Shown piece by piece: positions 51,588 to 60,438 of a DNA stretch of 64,000 nt. The stretch comes from Autumnicola musiva (GTDB lineage: Bacteria > Bacteroidota > Bacteroidia > Flavobacteriales > Flavobacteriaceae). Where the stretch lies: assembly GCF_031846585.1 (NCBI RefSeq), contig NZ_JAVRHK010000003.1, positions 1 to 64,000 of the forward strand, written 5' to 3'. The first letter of the stretch is position 1, and each line of letters opens with the position of its first letter. Below the pieces are notes generated by a model that was given only the letters and a program-made list of their open reading frames with translations, was not told the DNA's origin and searched no databases. The translations under genes and the position numbers were made by a program.

Positions 51588-53906
51588 TTGGAATCATATT
51601 TAGCTGAATTAAACGATGCGCAGCGGGAGCCGGTGCTGCAAAAAGACGGTGCAATGATTGTGATTGCCGGGGCCGGCTCGGGTAAAACCAGGGTGCTTAC
51701 ATACCGTATCGCTTACCTGATGAGCAAGGGAGTAGACCCTTTTAATATTCTTTCGCTCACTTTTACCAATAAGGCAGCCCGTGAAATGAAAAACAGGATT
51801 TCTAAAATTGTAGGCAGCAGCGAAGCTAAAAATTTGTGGATGGGAACATTCCATTCCATATTTGCAAAAATTTTACGGTTTGAAGCCGAAAAACTTGGTT
51901 ACCCTTCAAATTTTACCATTTACGATACACAGGATTCGCAGAGTGTCATTAGGGCAGTTATAAAAGATATGCGTCTGGACAAGGATGTTTATAAATATAA
52001 GCAGGTTTATAATCGTATTTCTTCTTTTAAAAACAGCCTTATAACGGTAAAAGCATATTTCCAGAATGGTGAACTACAGGAAGCGGATGCGATGTCTAAA
52101 AAACCCAGAATGGGAGAAATTTATCAGGCTTATGTAGACAGGTGTTTTAAGGCAGGTGCGATGGATTTTGACGATTTACTGCTGAAGACTAATGAGCTTT
52201 TAAATCGTTTTCCTGAAGTACTTCAGAAATATCAGAACAGGTTCAGGTATATTCTGGTAGATGAGTATCAGGATACCAACCACTCGCAATATCTTATCGT
52301 GAAGGCACTTTCAGATAAATTTCAGAATATATGCGTTGTGGGTGATGATGCTCAGAGTATTTATGCCTTCCGCGGGGCGAATATCAATAACATTCTGAAT
52401 TTTCAAAAAGATTATGACGATGTGCAAATGTACCGCCTGGAACAGAATTATCGTTCCACTAAAAATATTGTGAATGCGGCAAATTCCATAATTGATAAAA
52501 ATAAGACCAAGCTTGAGAAAGTGGTTTGGACCGATAATGACGAAGGTCCAAAAATTGTGGTTAACAGGTTGCTCACCGATGGTGAGGAAGGAAGGTTTGT
52601 GGCCAGCTCTATTTTTGAAACCAAAATGCAGAATCAATTATCCAATAGTGATTTTGCTATTTTATACCGAACCAATGCACAGAGCCGGGCGATGGAGGAT
52701 GCACTTCGGAAAAAAGAAATTCCCTACAGAATTTATGGCGGACTTTCATTTTATCAACGCAAGGAAATAAAGGATGTTCTATCATATCTACGATTATTAA
52801 TGAATCCTAAGGATGAAGAAGCATTAAAGCGGGTAATTAATTACCCTGCCCGTGGTATTGGTCAAACTACTATGGATAGATTGAATATTGCTGCAAACCA
52901 ATACGAAAAGTCGCTTTTTGAGGTAATTGAAAATCTGGACCATCTGGACCTGAAGATTAACAGCAGTACGCGCAGTAAGCTTCAGAATTTTGTAAACATG
53001 ATCAAAAGTTTCACTATCCTCAGCCAGAATGCCGATGCTTTTGTGGTGGCCGATACCGTAACAAAAAAAACGGGGCTTGTTCAGGAAATGAAAAAGGATG
53101 GGACACCGGAGGGAATAGCCAGAATTGAAAATATTGAAGAGCTGTTAAATGGTATCAGGGATTTTGTGGAAGGGCAGAAGGAGCTGGCAGATTCTACAGG
53201 CTCCCTTGCCGAATTTCTTGAAGACGTAGCCCTGGCTACCGATATGGATAAAGATACTTCAGATGAAGACCGGGTGGCGTTAATGACCATTCATCTCGCT
53301 AAAGGTTTGGAGTTTCCTTATGTATATATAGTTGGCCTTGAAGAAGATCTTTTCCCTTCAGCAATGAGCATGAATACCCGAAGCGAACTGGAGGAAGAGC
53401 GCCGTCTTTTTTATGTGGCCTTAACAAGAGCCGAAAATCAGGCTTATCTTACCTATACGCAATCACGCTACCGCTGGGGTAAACTGGTAGATGCGGAGCC
53501 AAGCCGGTTTATAGAAGAAATAGACGATAAATTTTTAGATTATATGATTCCGCAGGATGATTATAAATATAAGCCGCTGATCGATACCGATATTTTTGGG
53601 GAAGTAGATAAAAGTAAATTACGGCAAAACAAACCTAAAAATGGTACTCCGCCTCCTGCCCATAAACCTACTGAACAACAACTTAGAAAACTTCGGAAAT
53701 TAAAACCTGCCTCGCCCGAACCTGTAAAAGCAACAAAATCGGTAAATTTATCTGCCGGGAATGAGGTGGAGCACATGCGCTTCGGAAAAGGTAAAGTACT
53801 GAAGATTGAAGGAATAGGACAGGACCAGAAAGCGGAAATAGATTTTGAGAACGGTGGAATAAAAAAACTACTGCTTAGATTTGCAAAGTTAAAGGTGTTA
53901 TCTTAA
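51588..53906 (+). CDS. uvrD: UvrD/PcrA-type ATP-dependent DNA helicase
   Basis: This 772-residue superfamily-1 helicase unwinds DNA in excision repair, mismatch repair and replication restart. Walker A GAGSGKTR is at 28-35, motif II is VDEYQDT (about 224-230), and motifs III (GDDAQSIYAFRGA), IV (LEQNYRST) and VI (LFYVALTRAENQ) are intact. A C-terminal tail (about 725-772) has the Tudor-like VEHMRFGKGKVLKIEG region that contacts RNA polymerase in PcrA/UvrD. The start is TTG preceded by AGGAGG. It leads into a DUF2945 and a Sua5-type gene in the same direction. Confidence 0.96.
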   Translation: MESYLAELNDAQREPVLQKDGAMIVIAGAGSGKTRVLTYRIAYLMSKGVDPFNILSLTFTNKAAREMKNRISKIVGSSEAKNLWMGTFHSIFAKILRFEAEKLGYPSNFTIYDTQDSQSVIRAVIKDMRLDKDVYKYKQVYNRISSFKNSLITVKAYFQNGELQEADAMSKKPRMGEIYQAYVDRCFKAGAMDFDDLLLKTNELLNRFPEVLQKYQNRFRYILVDEYQDTNHSQYLIVKALSDKFQNICVVGDDAQSIYAFRGANINNILNFQKDYDDVQMYRLEQNYRSTKNIVNAANSIIDKNKTKLEKVVWTDNDEGPKIVVNRLLTDGEEGRFVASSIFETKMQNQLSNSDFAILYRTNAQSRAMEDALRKKEIPYRIYGGLSFYQRKEIKDVLSYLRLLMNPKDEEALKRVINYPARGIGQTTMDRLNIAANQYEKSLFEVIENLDHLDLKINSSTRSKLQNFVNMIKSFTILSQNADAFVVADTVTKKTGLVQEMKKDGTPEGIARIENIEELLNGIRDFVEGQKELADSTGSLAEFLEDVALATDMDKDTSDEDRVALMTIHLAKGLEFPYVYIVGLEEDLFPSAMSMNTRSELEEERRLFYVALTRAENQAYLTYTQSRYRWGKLVDAEPSRFIEEIDDKFLDYMIPQDDYKYKPLIDTDIFGEVDKSKLRQNKPKNGTPPPAHKPTEQQLRKLRKLKPASPEPVKATKSVNLSAGNEVEHMRFGKGKVLKIEGIGQDQKAEIDFENGGIKKLLLRFAKLKVLS

Positions 53907-53978
53907 ACTTATCTTCAGTTAAACTTCTGTTAGAGAGTATTTTTATCTCTTTCATTATTTTTACCTTCAAAAGAAAAA

Positions 53979-54188
53979 ATGATTAGGGAAGGAAGTACAG
54001 TTTCCTGGAAATGGGGTAACGGGACAGCCAAAGGTAAAGTGAAAACCACTTTTACAGGTGAAATTACCAAAACCATTGAGGGGAGTAAAATTACCAGAAA
54101 AGGGGAAGAAGGGAATAAAGCACTCTTTATAGAACAGGAGGACGGAAGTAAAGTTTTAAAGCTGGAAAGTGAGGTAGAGAAAGAGTGA
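53979..54188 (+). CDS. DUF2945 (hypervirulence-associated Tudor-like) protein
   Basis: The 69-residue protein resembles DUF2945, a small beta-barrel domain once named hypervirulence-associated protein. It starts IREGSTVSWKWGNGTAKGKV, with repeated charged beta strands (TFTGEITKTIEGSKITRKGEE). The family is widespread in bacteria and fungi and its role is unknown, possibly nucleic-acid or protein binding; a link to virulence is not implied here. It stands between the helicase gene and the Sua5-type gene and may be co-transcribed with either. Confidence 0.88.
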   Translation: MIREGSTVSWKWGNGTAKGKVKTTFTGEITKTIEGSKITRKGEEGNKALFIEQEDGSKVLKLESEVEKE

Positions 54189-54237
54189 TTTCTACTTAAC
54201 AGCCGGAAAGATAAACCTTAATATAAATATTTGATCT

Positions 54238-54858
54238 ATGGCGGAATTACTGAAGATCTATAATGAAAATCCTGAACAAAATAAGATTAAAAAGGTAGTT
54301 GATACATTGAGGAACGGCGGGCTGGTAATCTATCCAACAGATACGGTGTACGGTTTGGGATGTGATATTACTAACACTGCAGCCCTTGAGAAGATTGCCC
54401 GTATAAAAGGGATTAAATTAGATAAAGCTAACTTCTCTTTTATTTGTGAAGATTTAAGCAACCTTTCCGATTACGTAAAACAAATAGATACCACTACTTT
54501 CAAAATTTTAAAAAGATGCCTGCCAGGGCCTTATACATTTGTTCTACCTGGAAATAACAATCTACCTAATGTTTTTAAGAAAAAGAAAACAGTAGGGATC
54601 AGGGTTCCGGATAATAATATTTGCAAGTCTCTGGTAAACGGTTTAGGCAATCCAATTGTATCCACTTCTATAAAAGATGATGATGAGGTACTAGAATATA
54701 CCACAGATCCTGAACTTATAAAGGAGAAGTGGGATAATCTGGTGGATATTGTAATAGATGGGGGGTATGGTGATAATATTCCTTCTACAGTAATAGATCT
54801 TACAACACCTTCTCCTGAAGTGATTCGTGAAGGTAAAGGCAGCATTGAGATTATGTAA
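54238..54858 (+). CDS. Sua5/YciO/YrdC-family protein (threonylcarbamoyl-AMP synthase-like)
   Basis: The 206-residue protein has the YrdC fold: the start strand GGLVIYPTDTVYGLGCD (about 28-44), the basic KANFSFICEDLSNLSDYV region and the PGPYTFVLPG motif (about 98-107). TsaC/Sua5 makes threonylcarbamoyl-AMP from threonine, bicarbonate and ATP for tRNA t6A modification. The protein resembles YciO as much as TsaC, with KG...KxxxF replaced in part, so its activity in t6A synthesis is likely but not certain; a separate TsaC copy may exist elsewhere. It has its own terminator. Confidence 0.88.
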   Translation: MAELLKIYNENPEQNKIKKVVDTLRNGGLVIYPTDTVYGLGCDITNTAALEKIARIKGIKLDKANFSFICEDLSNLSDYVKQIDTTTFKILKRCLPGPYTFVLPGNNNLPNVFKKKKTVGIRVPDNNICKSLVNGLGNPIVSTSIKDDDEVLEYTTDPELIKEKWDNLVDIVIDGGYGDNIPSTVIDLTTPSPEVIREGKGSIEIM

Positions 54859-54882
54859 AAAGTATACGTGATTATAATAAAT

Positions 54883-54916
54883 AAAGCCTTCTGAATTTTT
54901 TCCGAAGGCTTTTTTA
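54883..54916 (+). terminator. Intrinsic terminator of Sua5-type gene
   Basis: AAAGCCTTC (54883-54891) pairs with GAAGGCTTT (54904-54912), and a T run follows. It lies 24 bases after the stop codon. Confidence 0.8.
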
Positions 54917-55077
54917 ATGAAAGGATTATGTATGATCTATAATGATCAACAGGAACAAAGCTCTATGAAATTATTCCGGGCTGAACTATGTCTTGATTAT
55001 GTGCGTTTTGAGCTAGCGTAGAACCTAAACGTCTTTTTAAGCGGCAGGCTCAGGTTCATCATTATCATCCTTTCAAT

Positions 55078-55107
55078 AAAAAACCCCGCGAAAGCGAGGT
55101 TTTTTTA
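55078..55107 (-). terminator. Terminator of OmpA-like gene, possibly bidirectional
   Basis: On the minus strand AACCTCGC pairs with GCGGGGTT around a TTTC loop (one T:G pair), then a T run. The plus strand also has a GAAA-loop hairpin with seven T, so it may stop transcripts from both sides. Confidence 0.8.
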
Positions 55108-55126
55108 TAAACAAAAATTATAAGGC

Positions 55127-55975
55127 TTAGTTCTGTGAAGCTTGATTAGCTTCTTCCATTCCTTCTTCAATCATTCCGTAGAACTGATCAAGTTTAGGAA
55201 GAACTACGATGCGCGTTCTTCTATTCTTGGCACGGCCTTCAGCAGTTTCGTTAGTTGCAACAGGTACGTAATAACTTCTACCTGCAGCAGTCATACGTGC
55301 TGGCTCAACTCCAAATTCATCCTGAAGAACCCGGACTACAGAAGTAGCTCTTTTTACACTAAGATCCCAGTTGTCTTCAATAACTCCGCTACTAATTGGC
55401 TTGTCGTCAGTATGGCCTTCAACCATAAACTCGATGTCCGGCTTGTTCTTCACAACAGTAGCAACTTTTCCAAGAACCTCTTTCGCTCTGCTGGTAACGT
55501 TGTAACGCCCACTCTCAAATAACAATTTATCTGAAATGGATACATAAACAACGCCTTTTTCAACGTTAATTTCTATGTCCTCATCACTTATATTACCTAA
55601 AGCACCTTTAAGGCTGGTAACCAAAGCAAGAGTAACAGAATCCTTCTTGTTTATGGCATCACGCATACTGCTGATGGCCATGTCCTTTTCTTTAATACTC
55701 TCTAAAGAACGCTCAAGGTTTTCAGCTTCTTTCTTAGACAATGTAGCAAGATCGCCCACATTGTTAAGTAAGGCAGCATTGGTATTATTTAAAGTAGTAA
55801 TCCGGCTGTTAAGGCTTTCTTTGTCTTCAAGACAGGAATTTAATTTAACGGTGGCCGTATTTAACTGGTCCTGGGTTTCTTGTTGCTTGGCTTCCAGTTC
55901 AGCGTATTTTTTCTGAGATACGCATGAAGAAAGCACAATAGCGGCGGTTGCCGACATAAGCATGATTTTTTTCAT
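55127..55975 (-). CDS. OmpA-family peptidoglycan-binding lipoprotein
   Basis: The 282-residue protein has a lipobox (VLSSC, Cys18) and then a long coiled coil (about 20-120, with KKYAELEAKQQETQDQLN and repeated Leu spacing). A C-terminal OmpA-like domain (about 150-270) contains EGHTDDKPI and a RAKNRRTRI segment that grips peptidoglycan. It therefore links the outer membrane to the cell wall. A -7 box (TACTTTTG) sits about 33 bases upstream of the start. It is monocistronic and convergent with the Sua5-type gene. Confidence 0.93.
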   Translation of the reverse strand: MKKIMLMSATAAIVLSSCVSQKKYAELEAKQQETQDQLNTATVKLNSCLEDKESLNSRITTLNNTNAALLNNVGDLATLSKKEAENLERSLESIKEKDMAISSMRDAINKKDSVTLALVTSLKGALGNISDEDIEINVEKGVVYVSISDKLLFESGRYNVTSRAKEVLGKVATVVKNKPDIEFMVEGHTDDKPISSGVIEDNWDLSVKRATSVVRVLQDEFGVEPARMTAAGRSYYVPVATNETAEGRAKNRRTRIVVLPKLDQFYGMIEEGMEEANQASQN

Positions 55976-56007
55976 AATTTGAAAATATTATTAATGTTAG
56001 ATGATGT

Positions 56008-56015
56008 CAAAAGTA
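56008..56015 (-). promoter_or_regulatory. -7 box of OmpA-like gene
   Basis: TACTTTTG on the minus strand matches the Bacteroidota -7 consensus and ends 32 bases before the ATG. A -33 TTG is not at the ideal spacing. Confidence 0.5.
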
Positions 56016-56061
56016 TCAAAAAAAAGCTAAGCTAAAAAGTAGAATTAACAATTCTTTGGCT

Positions 56062-57060
56062 TTAATTTTTTAAATCCGAAAACTTTCTTTTACCTGCTAA
56101 GAAATAGGAAGATACAATGGAAGTAATCTTAAAATAATTGTTTTTTTGCTGTAGGTTTTTTCTCTTTTTTCGCATAGAGAAAAAGTTACTGTAAAAATTA
56201 ATATGTGCCCTGAAAACTGCAAAAAAATGCCTGACTTTTCCCTTACTTAAAAACCGAAATGCGGCAATTCCATCGAGCACCATCCTCATAAGTAAAACGG
56301 ATGCCAGTTGTGAAGAAGGTAAATTCTTTAGAAGAAGATAAAGGCTGTTTCTGAAGTTAAAAAAAGTTTTTCTGGGATTGATGCTGCTTAGGGTAGCTCC
56401 TCCAACATGGTAAATAATCGATTTTCCGGCACATTTAATCTTGTATCCGGAATTGTTAAGCCTCCAGCAGAGATCAATTTCTTCCTGATGGGCGAAAAAA
56501 TCTTCATCAAATCCTCCGGCTTCTTTAAAGAGGTGGTTTCTAACAGCAAGGCATGCACCACTCGCCCAAAAAAGAATAGCATCATCATTATACTGGCCAT
56601 GATCTTCTTCTATATCGTCAAAAATTCTTCCGCGGCAAAAAGCATAGCCGTACTTATCTATATATCCGCCGGCTGCCCCTGCATATTCAAAATAATTCTT
56701 GTTGTTATAATCTAAAATTTTAGGTTGCACTGCGGCAACTCCCTGCTCTTGTTTAAAGATGTGAAGTATCGGTTTTAGCCAGTGAGGAGTAACTTCTATA
56801 TCGCTGTTTAACAGGATGAGTATATCTTCTTTTAGATCTTTTAAAGCATCATTATATCCCTTGGCATAACCGCCATTCTTCTTGTTTTGAATAAGCTTTA
56901 TCTGCGGAAAATTTTGCCTGAGAAAAGATACAGAATCATCTGTGGAGGCGTTATCGGCAACATAAACAGTGGCCTGTTCCGAATTCGAAAGAACTGAAGG
57001 AAGGAACTTCCTGAGAAGGGATTTTCCATTCCAGTTTAAAATTACCACAGCTGTTGTCAT
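56062..57060 (-). CDS. GT2-family glycosyltransferase (rhamnosyltransferase-like)
   Basis: The 332-residue enzyme has the GT-A fold. The N-terminal VVILNWNGKSLLRKFLPS strand and the LLNSDIEVTPHWL motif (Asp86 region, part of the DxD-like metal site) are clear, and a QEEIDLCWRLNNSGYKI segment follows. The C-terminal region is basic (RKKRKN), suggesting peripheral membrane contact. It likely transfers a sugar such as rhamnose to a glycan or lipid, but no other polysaccharide genes are nearby. It is on the minus strand downstream of the HsdR N-terminal-domain gene with a 105-base gap. Confidence 0.92.
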   Translation of the reverse strand: MTTAVVILNWNGKSLLRKFLPSVLSNSEQATVYVADNASTDDSVSFLRQNFPQIKLIQNKKNGGYAKGYNDALKDLKEDILILLNSDIEVTPHWLKPILHIFKQEQGVAAVQPKILDYNNKNYFEYAGAAGGYIDKYGYAFCRGRIFDDIEEDHGQYNDDAILFWASGACLAVRNHLFKEAGGFDEDFFAHQEEIDLCWRLNNSGYKIKCAGKSIIYHVGGATLSSINPRKTFFNFRNSLYLLLKNLPSSQLASVLLMRMVLDGIAAFRFLSKGKVRHFFAVFRAHINFYSNFFSMRKKRKNLQQKNNYFKITSIVSSYFLAGKRKFSDLKN

Positions 57061-57165
57061 CTGTTTGTGTTCCGTTTTCTGAGTTTTAACTATTAGTTGG
57101 GCAGTTCCGTTTTAGCGTAATTATAATTTTTATTGTCTTGCCGTTATTACTTAAAAGCATAATAC

Positions 57166-57621
57166 TCATGCTTCACTGTTTCCATAATCAGGAATCCCGG
57201 TTAGAAAATTATATTTTTCATTTTCGTAATCCATCTGACAAAAATAATGGCTGAGTCCGTTTGTCACCATTAAATAACTGGCATTTAAGCTCATGTTGTA
57301 CCTGGCGATCTGGTCAAAAGTGGCCTGTGTAATCTTAATCTTTGGAGCTTTGCACTCAACAATGAGATGAATACTTCCGTCTTTTTTAAAAATCACAATA
57401 TCGTAACGTTTGGTAATATCTCCTATTTTCAGTTGTTTTTCAACATTTATAAAGCTTTCGGGATAAAGTTTTTCTTCAGTGAGAAAGCGTACACAATTTT
57501 GCCTTACCCATTCTTCAGGAGTAAGGATTACAAACTTTTTCCGCAGTTTGTCAAAAACAGCTGTTTTATTTTGATTATTTTTGAACCGGAAGTTATAATG
57601 CGGGAAATTTAGTGCTTGCAT
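57166..57621 (-). CDS. HsdR N-terminal-domain protein, PD-(D/E)XK-like
   Basis: The 151-residue protein matches the type I restriction enzyme HsdR N-terminal domain (HSDR_N). The core resembles a PD-(D/E)XK nuclease: Asp74 in RYDIVIFKKDG and Glu89-Cys-Lys91 in IVECKAPKIKI. It has no helicase, methylase or specificity partner here, so it is not a restriction system. In Bacteroidota stand-alone versions are often found, and their function is unknown; DNA repair or nucleic-acid binding is possible. It is divergent from holA. A TATTTTTG box ends four bases before the ATG, so the transcript may be leaderless. Confidence 0.88.
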   Translation of the reverse strand: MQALNFPHYNFRFKNNQNKTAVFDKLRKKFVILTPEEWVRQNCVRFLTEEKLYPESFINVEKQLKIGDITKRYDIVIFKKDGSIHLIVECKAPKIKITQATFDQIARYNMSLNASYLMVTNGLSHYFCQMDYENEKYNFLTGIPDYGNSEA

Positions 57622-57625
57622 GCGC

Positions 57626-57633
57626 CAAAAATA
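57626..57633 (-). promoter_or_regulatory. -7 box placing HsdR-domain gene transcription at its ATG
   Basis: TATTTTTG on the minus strand ends four bases before the ATG, the same spacing as upstream of ribD. Transcription starting a few bases after the box would begin at or very near the start codon. No TTG lies at the ideal -33 position. Confidence 0.45.
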
Positions 57634-57703
57634 ACAAAGAATAGAAAATCTGGCTTGAAAAATTTAAAAATTGAGCCTGAAATCTTAGATCTCGAGCGAA
57701 TTA

Positions 57704-58708
57704 ATGGAAGAAGCAAGGCAGATTGTAAACAATATTAAAAATGGCAAAATTGATCCTATTTATTTTTTGATGGGGGAGGAGCCTTATTATATAGACAAAA
57801 TTGCCGATTTTATTGCTGATAATATTTTGAAAGAGGAGGAGAAAGGCTTTAACCAAATGACGCTGTACGGCCGCGATGTATCGGTAGACGATATTATTAG
57901 CAATGCCAAAAGATATCCTATGATGGCCGAGCGGCAGGTGATAATTGTAAAGGAAGCCCAGGATCTTTCCCGAACAATTGAAAACCTTGTTGATTATGCC
58001 GAAAAACCTCAGCATACCACTACGCTGGTAATTTGCTATAAGTACAAGAAGATAGATAAACGTAAGAAATTATTTAAGGCAGTTAAAAAATCGGGAGTAA
58101 TTTTTGAAAGTAAAAGGCTTTATGAAAATCAGGTTTCGGGATGGATCCAGGATACCTTAAAATCCAGGGAGTACAGTATTTCGCCTAAAGCAGCCCAAAT
58201 GCTTGTTGAATTTTTAGGAATTGATTTAGGGAAAATTGATAATGAACTTCAAAAATTGCAATTGATCTCCCCGGCAGGAACTTTAATTACTCCGGAATTA
58301 ATTGAAGAGAATATAGGGATTAGCAAAGATTTCAACAATTTTGAATTGAGAAAGGCTATAGGAATGAAGGATAGCCTGAAGGCGCACCGCATTATCAATT
58401 ACTTTGCTCAAAATCCCAAGGACAATCCAATTGTGGTGACCGTTTCTTTACTCTTTTCTTATTTTTCGCAATTGCTGCAGTATCATGGCCTTCCTGATAA
58501 ATCCAAAGCAAATGTCGCGAAGCAGTTAAAAGTCAATCCCTATTTTGTTAGCGACTATGTTACAGGGGCAAAAAACTATCCCATGAAGAAAGTGAGTTCT
58601 GTAATTTCATTATTACATGAAACCGATGTAAAAAGTAAAGGAGTAGGAGCTTTAAGTATATCCCAGGGCGATTTATTAAAGGAATTACTGGTAAAAATAA
58701 TGCATTGA
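57704..58708 (+). CDS. holA: DNA polymerase III delta subunit
   Basis: HolA is the wrench of the clamp loader: it opens the beta clamp during replication. The 334-residue protein has the DNA_pol3_delta fold: an N-terminal KIDPIYFLMGEEPYYIDKIAD segment, the ERQVIIVKEAQDL strand, and a helical C-terminal domain with LRKAIGMKDSLKAHRII. Length is typical. It starts a plus-strand run: menA begins 3 bases after its stop. The function is secure although sequence identity in this family is usually low. Confidence 0.92.
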   Translation: MEEARQIVNNIKNGKIDPIYFLMGEEPYYIDKIADFIADNILKEEEKGFNQMTLYGRDVSVDDIISNAKRYPMMAERQVIIVKEAQDLSRTIENLVDYAEKPQHTTTLVICYKYKKIDKRKKLFKAVKKSGVIFESKRLYENQVSGWIQDTLKSREYSISPKAAQMLVEFLGIDLGKIDNELQKLQLISPAGTLITPELIEENIGISKDFNNFELRKAIGMKDSLKAHRIINYFAQNPKDNPIVVTVSLLFSYFSQLLQYHGLPDKSKANVAKQLKVNPYFVSDYVTGAKNYPMKKVSSVISLLHETDVKSKGVGALSISQGDLLKELLVKIMH

Positions 58709-58711
58709 TCC

Positions 58712-59614
58712 ATGAAAAAAATTAACTCCTGGGTAAGTGCCGCAAGGTTAAGAACATTGCCTTTATCGCTTTCCGGAATTTTAGCCGGTACAGCCATAGC
58801 TGTAGAAAAAGGTTCTTTTAATATTGCTGTTTTTTGTCTTGCGCTTGGTACCACCCTTGGGCTGCAGGTGCTGTCCAATTTTGCCAACGATTATGGAGAT
58901 GGTGTAAAAGGAACCGATAATGAAGAACGCATAGGCCCTGTGAGGGCACTGCAAAGTGGGATTATTAGTGACAAAGAAATGCTTGTGGGGATTGTAATCA
59001 CCGCAATAATCACTTTAGTTCTTGCTATTTTACTAATTTATGCCGCTTTCGGGAAAGAAGATCTCATCTTCACTATAATTTTCCTTTTTCTTGGAGTAGG
59101 TGCCATTGCGGCTGCTATAAAATATACAGTTGGAAATTCAGCCTATGGCTACCGCGGCCTGGGAGATGTATTTGTTTTTATCTTTTTTGGTCTGGTTTCC
59201 GTATATGGGTCTTTCTTTCTTTATTCACAGCAGCTGGAGTGGAATGTATTCCTGCCTGCAGCAGCTTTCGGCTTTTTGAGTGCAGGTGTTCTCAACTTAA
59301 ACAATATGAGAGACAGGATTTCTGATGGTAAGTCTGGTAAGAATACTCTGGTTGTAAAAATAGGAGGAGCTAAGGCAAAAAATTATCATTATTTTCTTAT
59401 CCTCGCCGCCTTTGTTTGTTTAACCCTGTATGCTATCCTGAATTTTAAAAATTTTTATGATTTATTATATATGCTGGCCTTTATTCCGCTGATTTTTCAC
59501 TTAAAACGTGTTTATCAAAATACCACGCCCATGATGTTGGATCCGGAGCTTAAAATATTGTCTTTATCCACATTTGGAGCTGCCCTGCTCTTCGGAATAG
59601 GCCAGATCCTGTAA
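58712..59614 (+). CDS. menA: 1,4-dihydroxy-2-naphthoate polyprenyltransferase
   Basis: MenA attaches the isoprenoid tail to dihydroxynaphthoate, making demethylmenaquinone in the inner membrane. The 300-residue UbiA-type protein has about nine transmembrane helices. The first Asp-rich motif (NFANDYGDGVKGTD) and the second (NNMRDRISDGKSGK) are present. It is 3 bases after holA and shares a direction with menC and menE, which lie several genes further on. Together they form a partly split menaquinone cluster. Confidence 0.95.
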   Translation: MKKINSWVSAARLRTLPLSLSGILAGTAIAVEKGSFNIAVFCLALGTTLGLQVLSNFANDYGDGVKGTDNEERIGPVRALQSGIISDKEMLVGIVITAIITLVLAILLIYAAFGKEDLIFTIIFLFLGVGAIAAAIKYTVGNSAYGYRGLGDVFVFIFFGLVSVYGSFFLYSQQLEWNVFLPAAAFGFLSAGVLNLNNMRDRISDGKSGKNTLVVKIGGAKAKNYHYFLILAAFVCLTLYAILNFKNFYDLLYMLAFIPLIFHLKRVYQNTTPMMLDPELKILSLSTFGAALLFGIGQIL

Positions 59615-59707
59615 TGTAATCTCAAGTTTAACAAAATTATATATCCAACCAATCTCTGCTTCTTTTTCATATAATTATTTTTATAGCATAACCTGAAAAA
59701 TTTAATT

Positions 59708-60388
59708 ATGAAAATTACTTTTTATGGGCAGAATGCCCTGGGCCTTAAGATAGGAAATGTAGATGTTTTAGTAGACCCTTTTATTACGGGCAATGATCTC
59801 GCCAAAGATAAAATTGATATTAAGTCTTTAAAGGCAGATTTTATTCTTCTTACGCATGCCCATCAGGATCATATTTTAGATGCGGAAGAAATTGCTAAAA
59901 ATACAGGTGCAGTAATCGTGGCTAATTTTGAGGTTGCCAATCATTACGAAGAGAAAGGAATAGAAGTTCACCCGATGAACCACGGCGGCAGCTGGGATTT
60001 TGAATTTGGGAAAGTGAAATATGTAAACGCTATCCACACCAGTTCATTCCCGGATGGAAAGTATGGTGGCCAGCCCGGTGGTTTTGTGATAGAAAGTGAG
60101 CATAAGAATATATATATTGCCGGCGATACCGCTCTCACTATGGATATGAAACTTATTCCAATGAAAACAAACCTTGATCTTGCCGTTCTGCCTATTGGAG
60201 ATAATTTCACAATGGGTATAGACGATGCCATTGTTGCCAGCGATTTTGTTGAATGTGATAAAGTATTAGGTTGCCATTATGATACTTTTGGCTACATTGA
60301 AATTGACCATGAAGAAGCAAAGAAGAAATTTTATGAAAAAGGTAAAGATCTTATGCTTCTTGAAATTGGCGAAAGCATAGAGTTATAA
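59708..60388 (+). CDS. Metal-dependent hydrolase, metallo-beta-lactamase fold (UPF0173)
   Basis: The 226-residue protein is a metallo-beta-lactamase-fold hydrolase. The zinc motif HAHQDH (His50, His52, Asp54, His55) is intact, with MNHGGSWDFEFG, the IAGDTAL loop and the C-terminal GCHYDTF. It resembles the UPF0173 family (YtkL-like), whose substrate is unknown. Insertion between menA and menC could hint at a role in quinone metabolism, but similar genes occur elsewhere, so this is only a context clue. Confidence 0.92.
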   Translation: MKITFYGQNALGLKIGNVDVLVDPFITGNDLAKDKIDIKSLKADFILLTHAHQDHILDAEEIAKNTGAVIVANFEVANHYEEKGIEVHPMNHGGSWDFEFGKVKYVNAIHTSSFPDGKYGGQPGGFVIESEHKNIYIAGDTALTMDMKLIPMKTNLDLAVLPIGDNFTMGIDDAIVASDFVECDKVLGCHYDTFGYIEIDHEEAKKKFYEKGKDLMLLEIGESIEL

Positions 60389-60438
60389 GCAGCTACCTGG
60401 AATTTTAGCTTATTAGATACTTAATCTGAAGAAAATGA

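Noticed and set aside
57166..57621. Restriction-modification or defence system
   Set aside because: The HsdR domain stands alone with no methyltransferase, specificity subunit or helicase near it, so no defence island can be supported.
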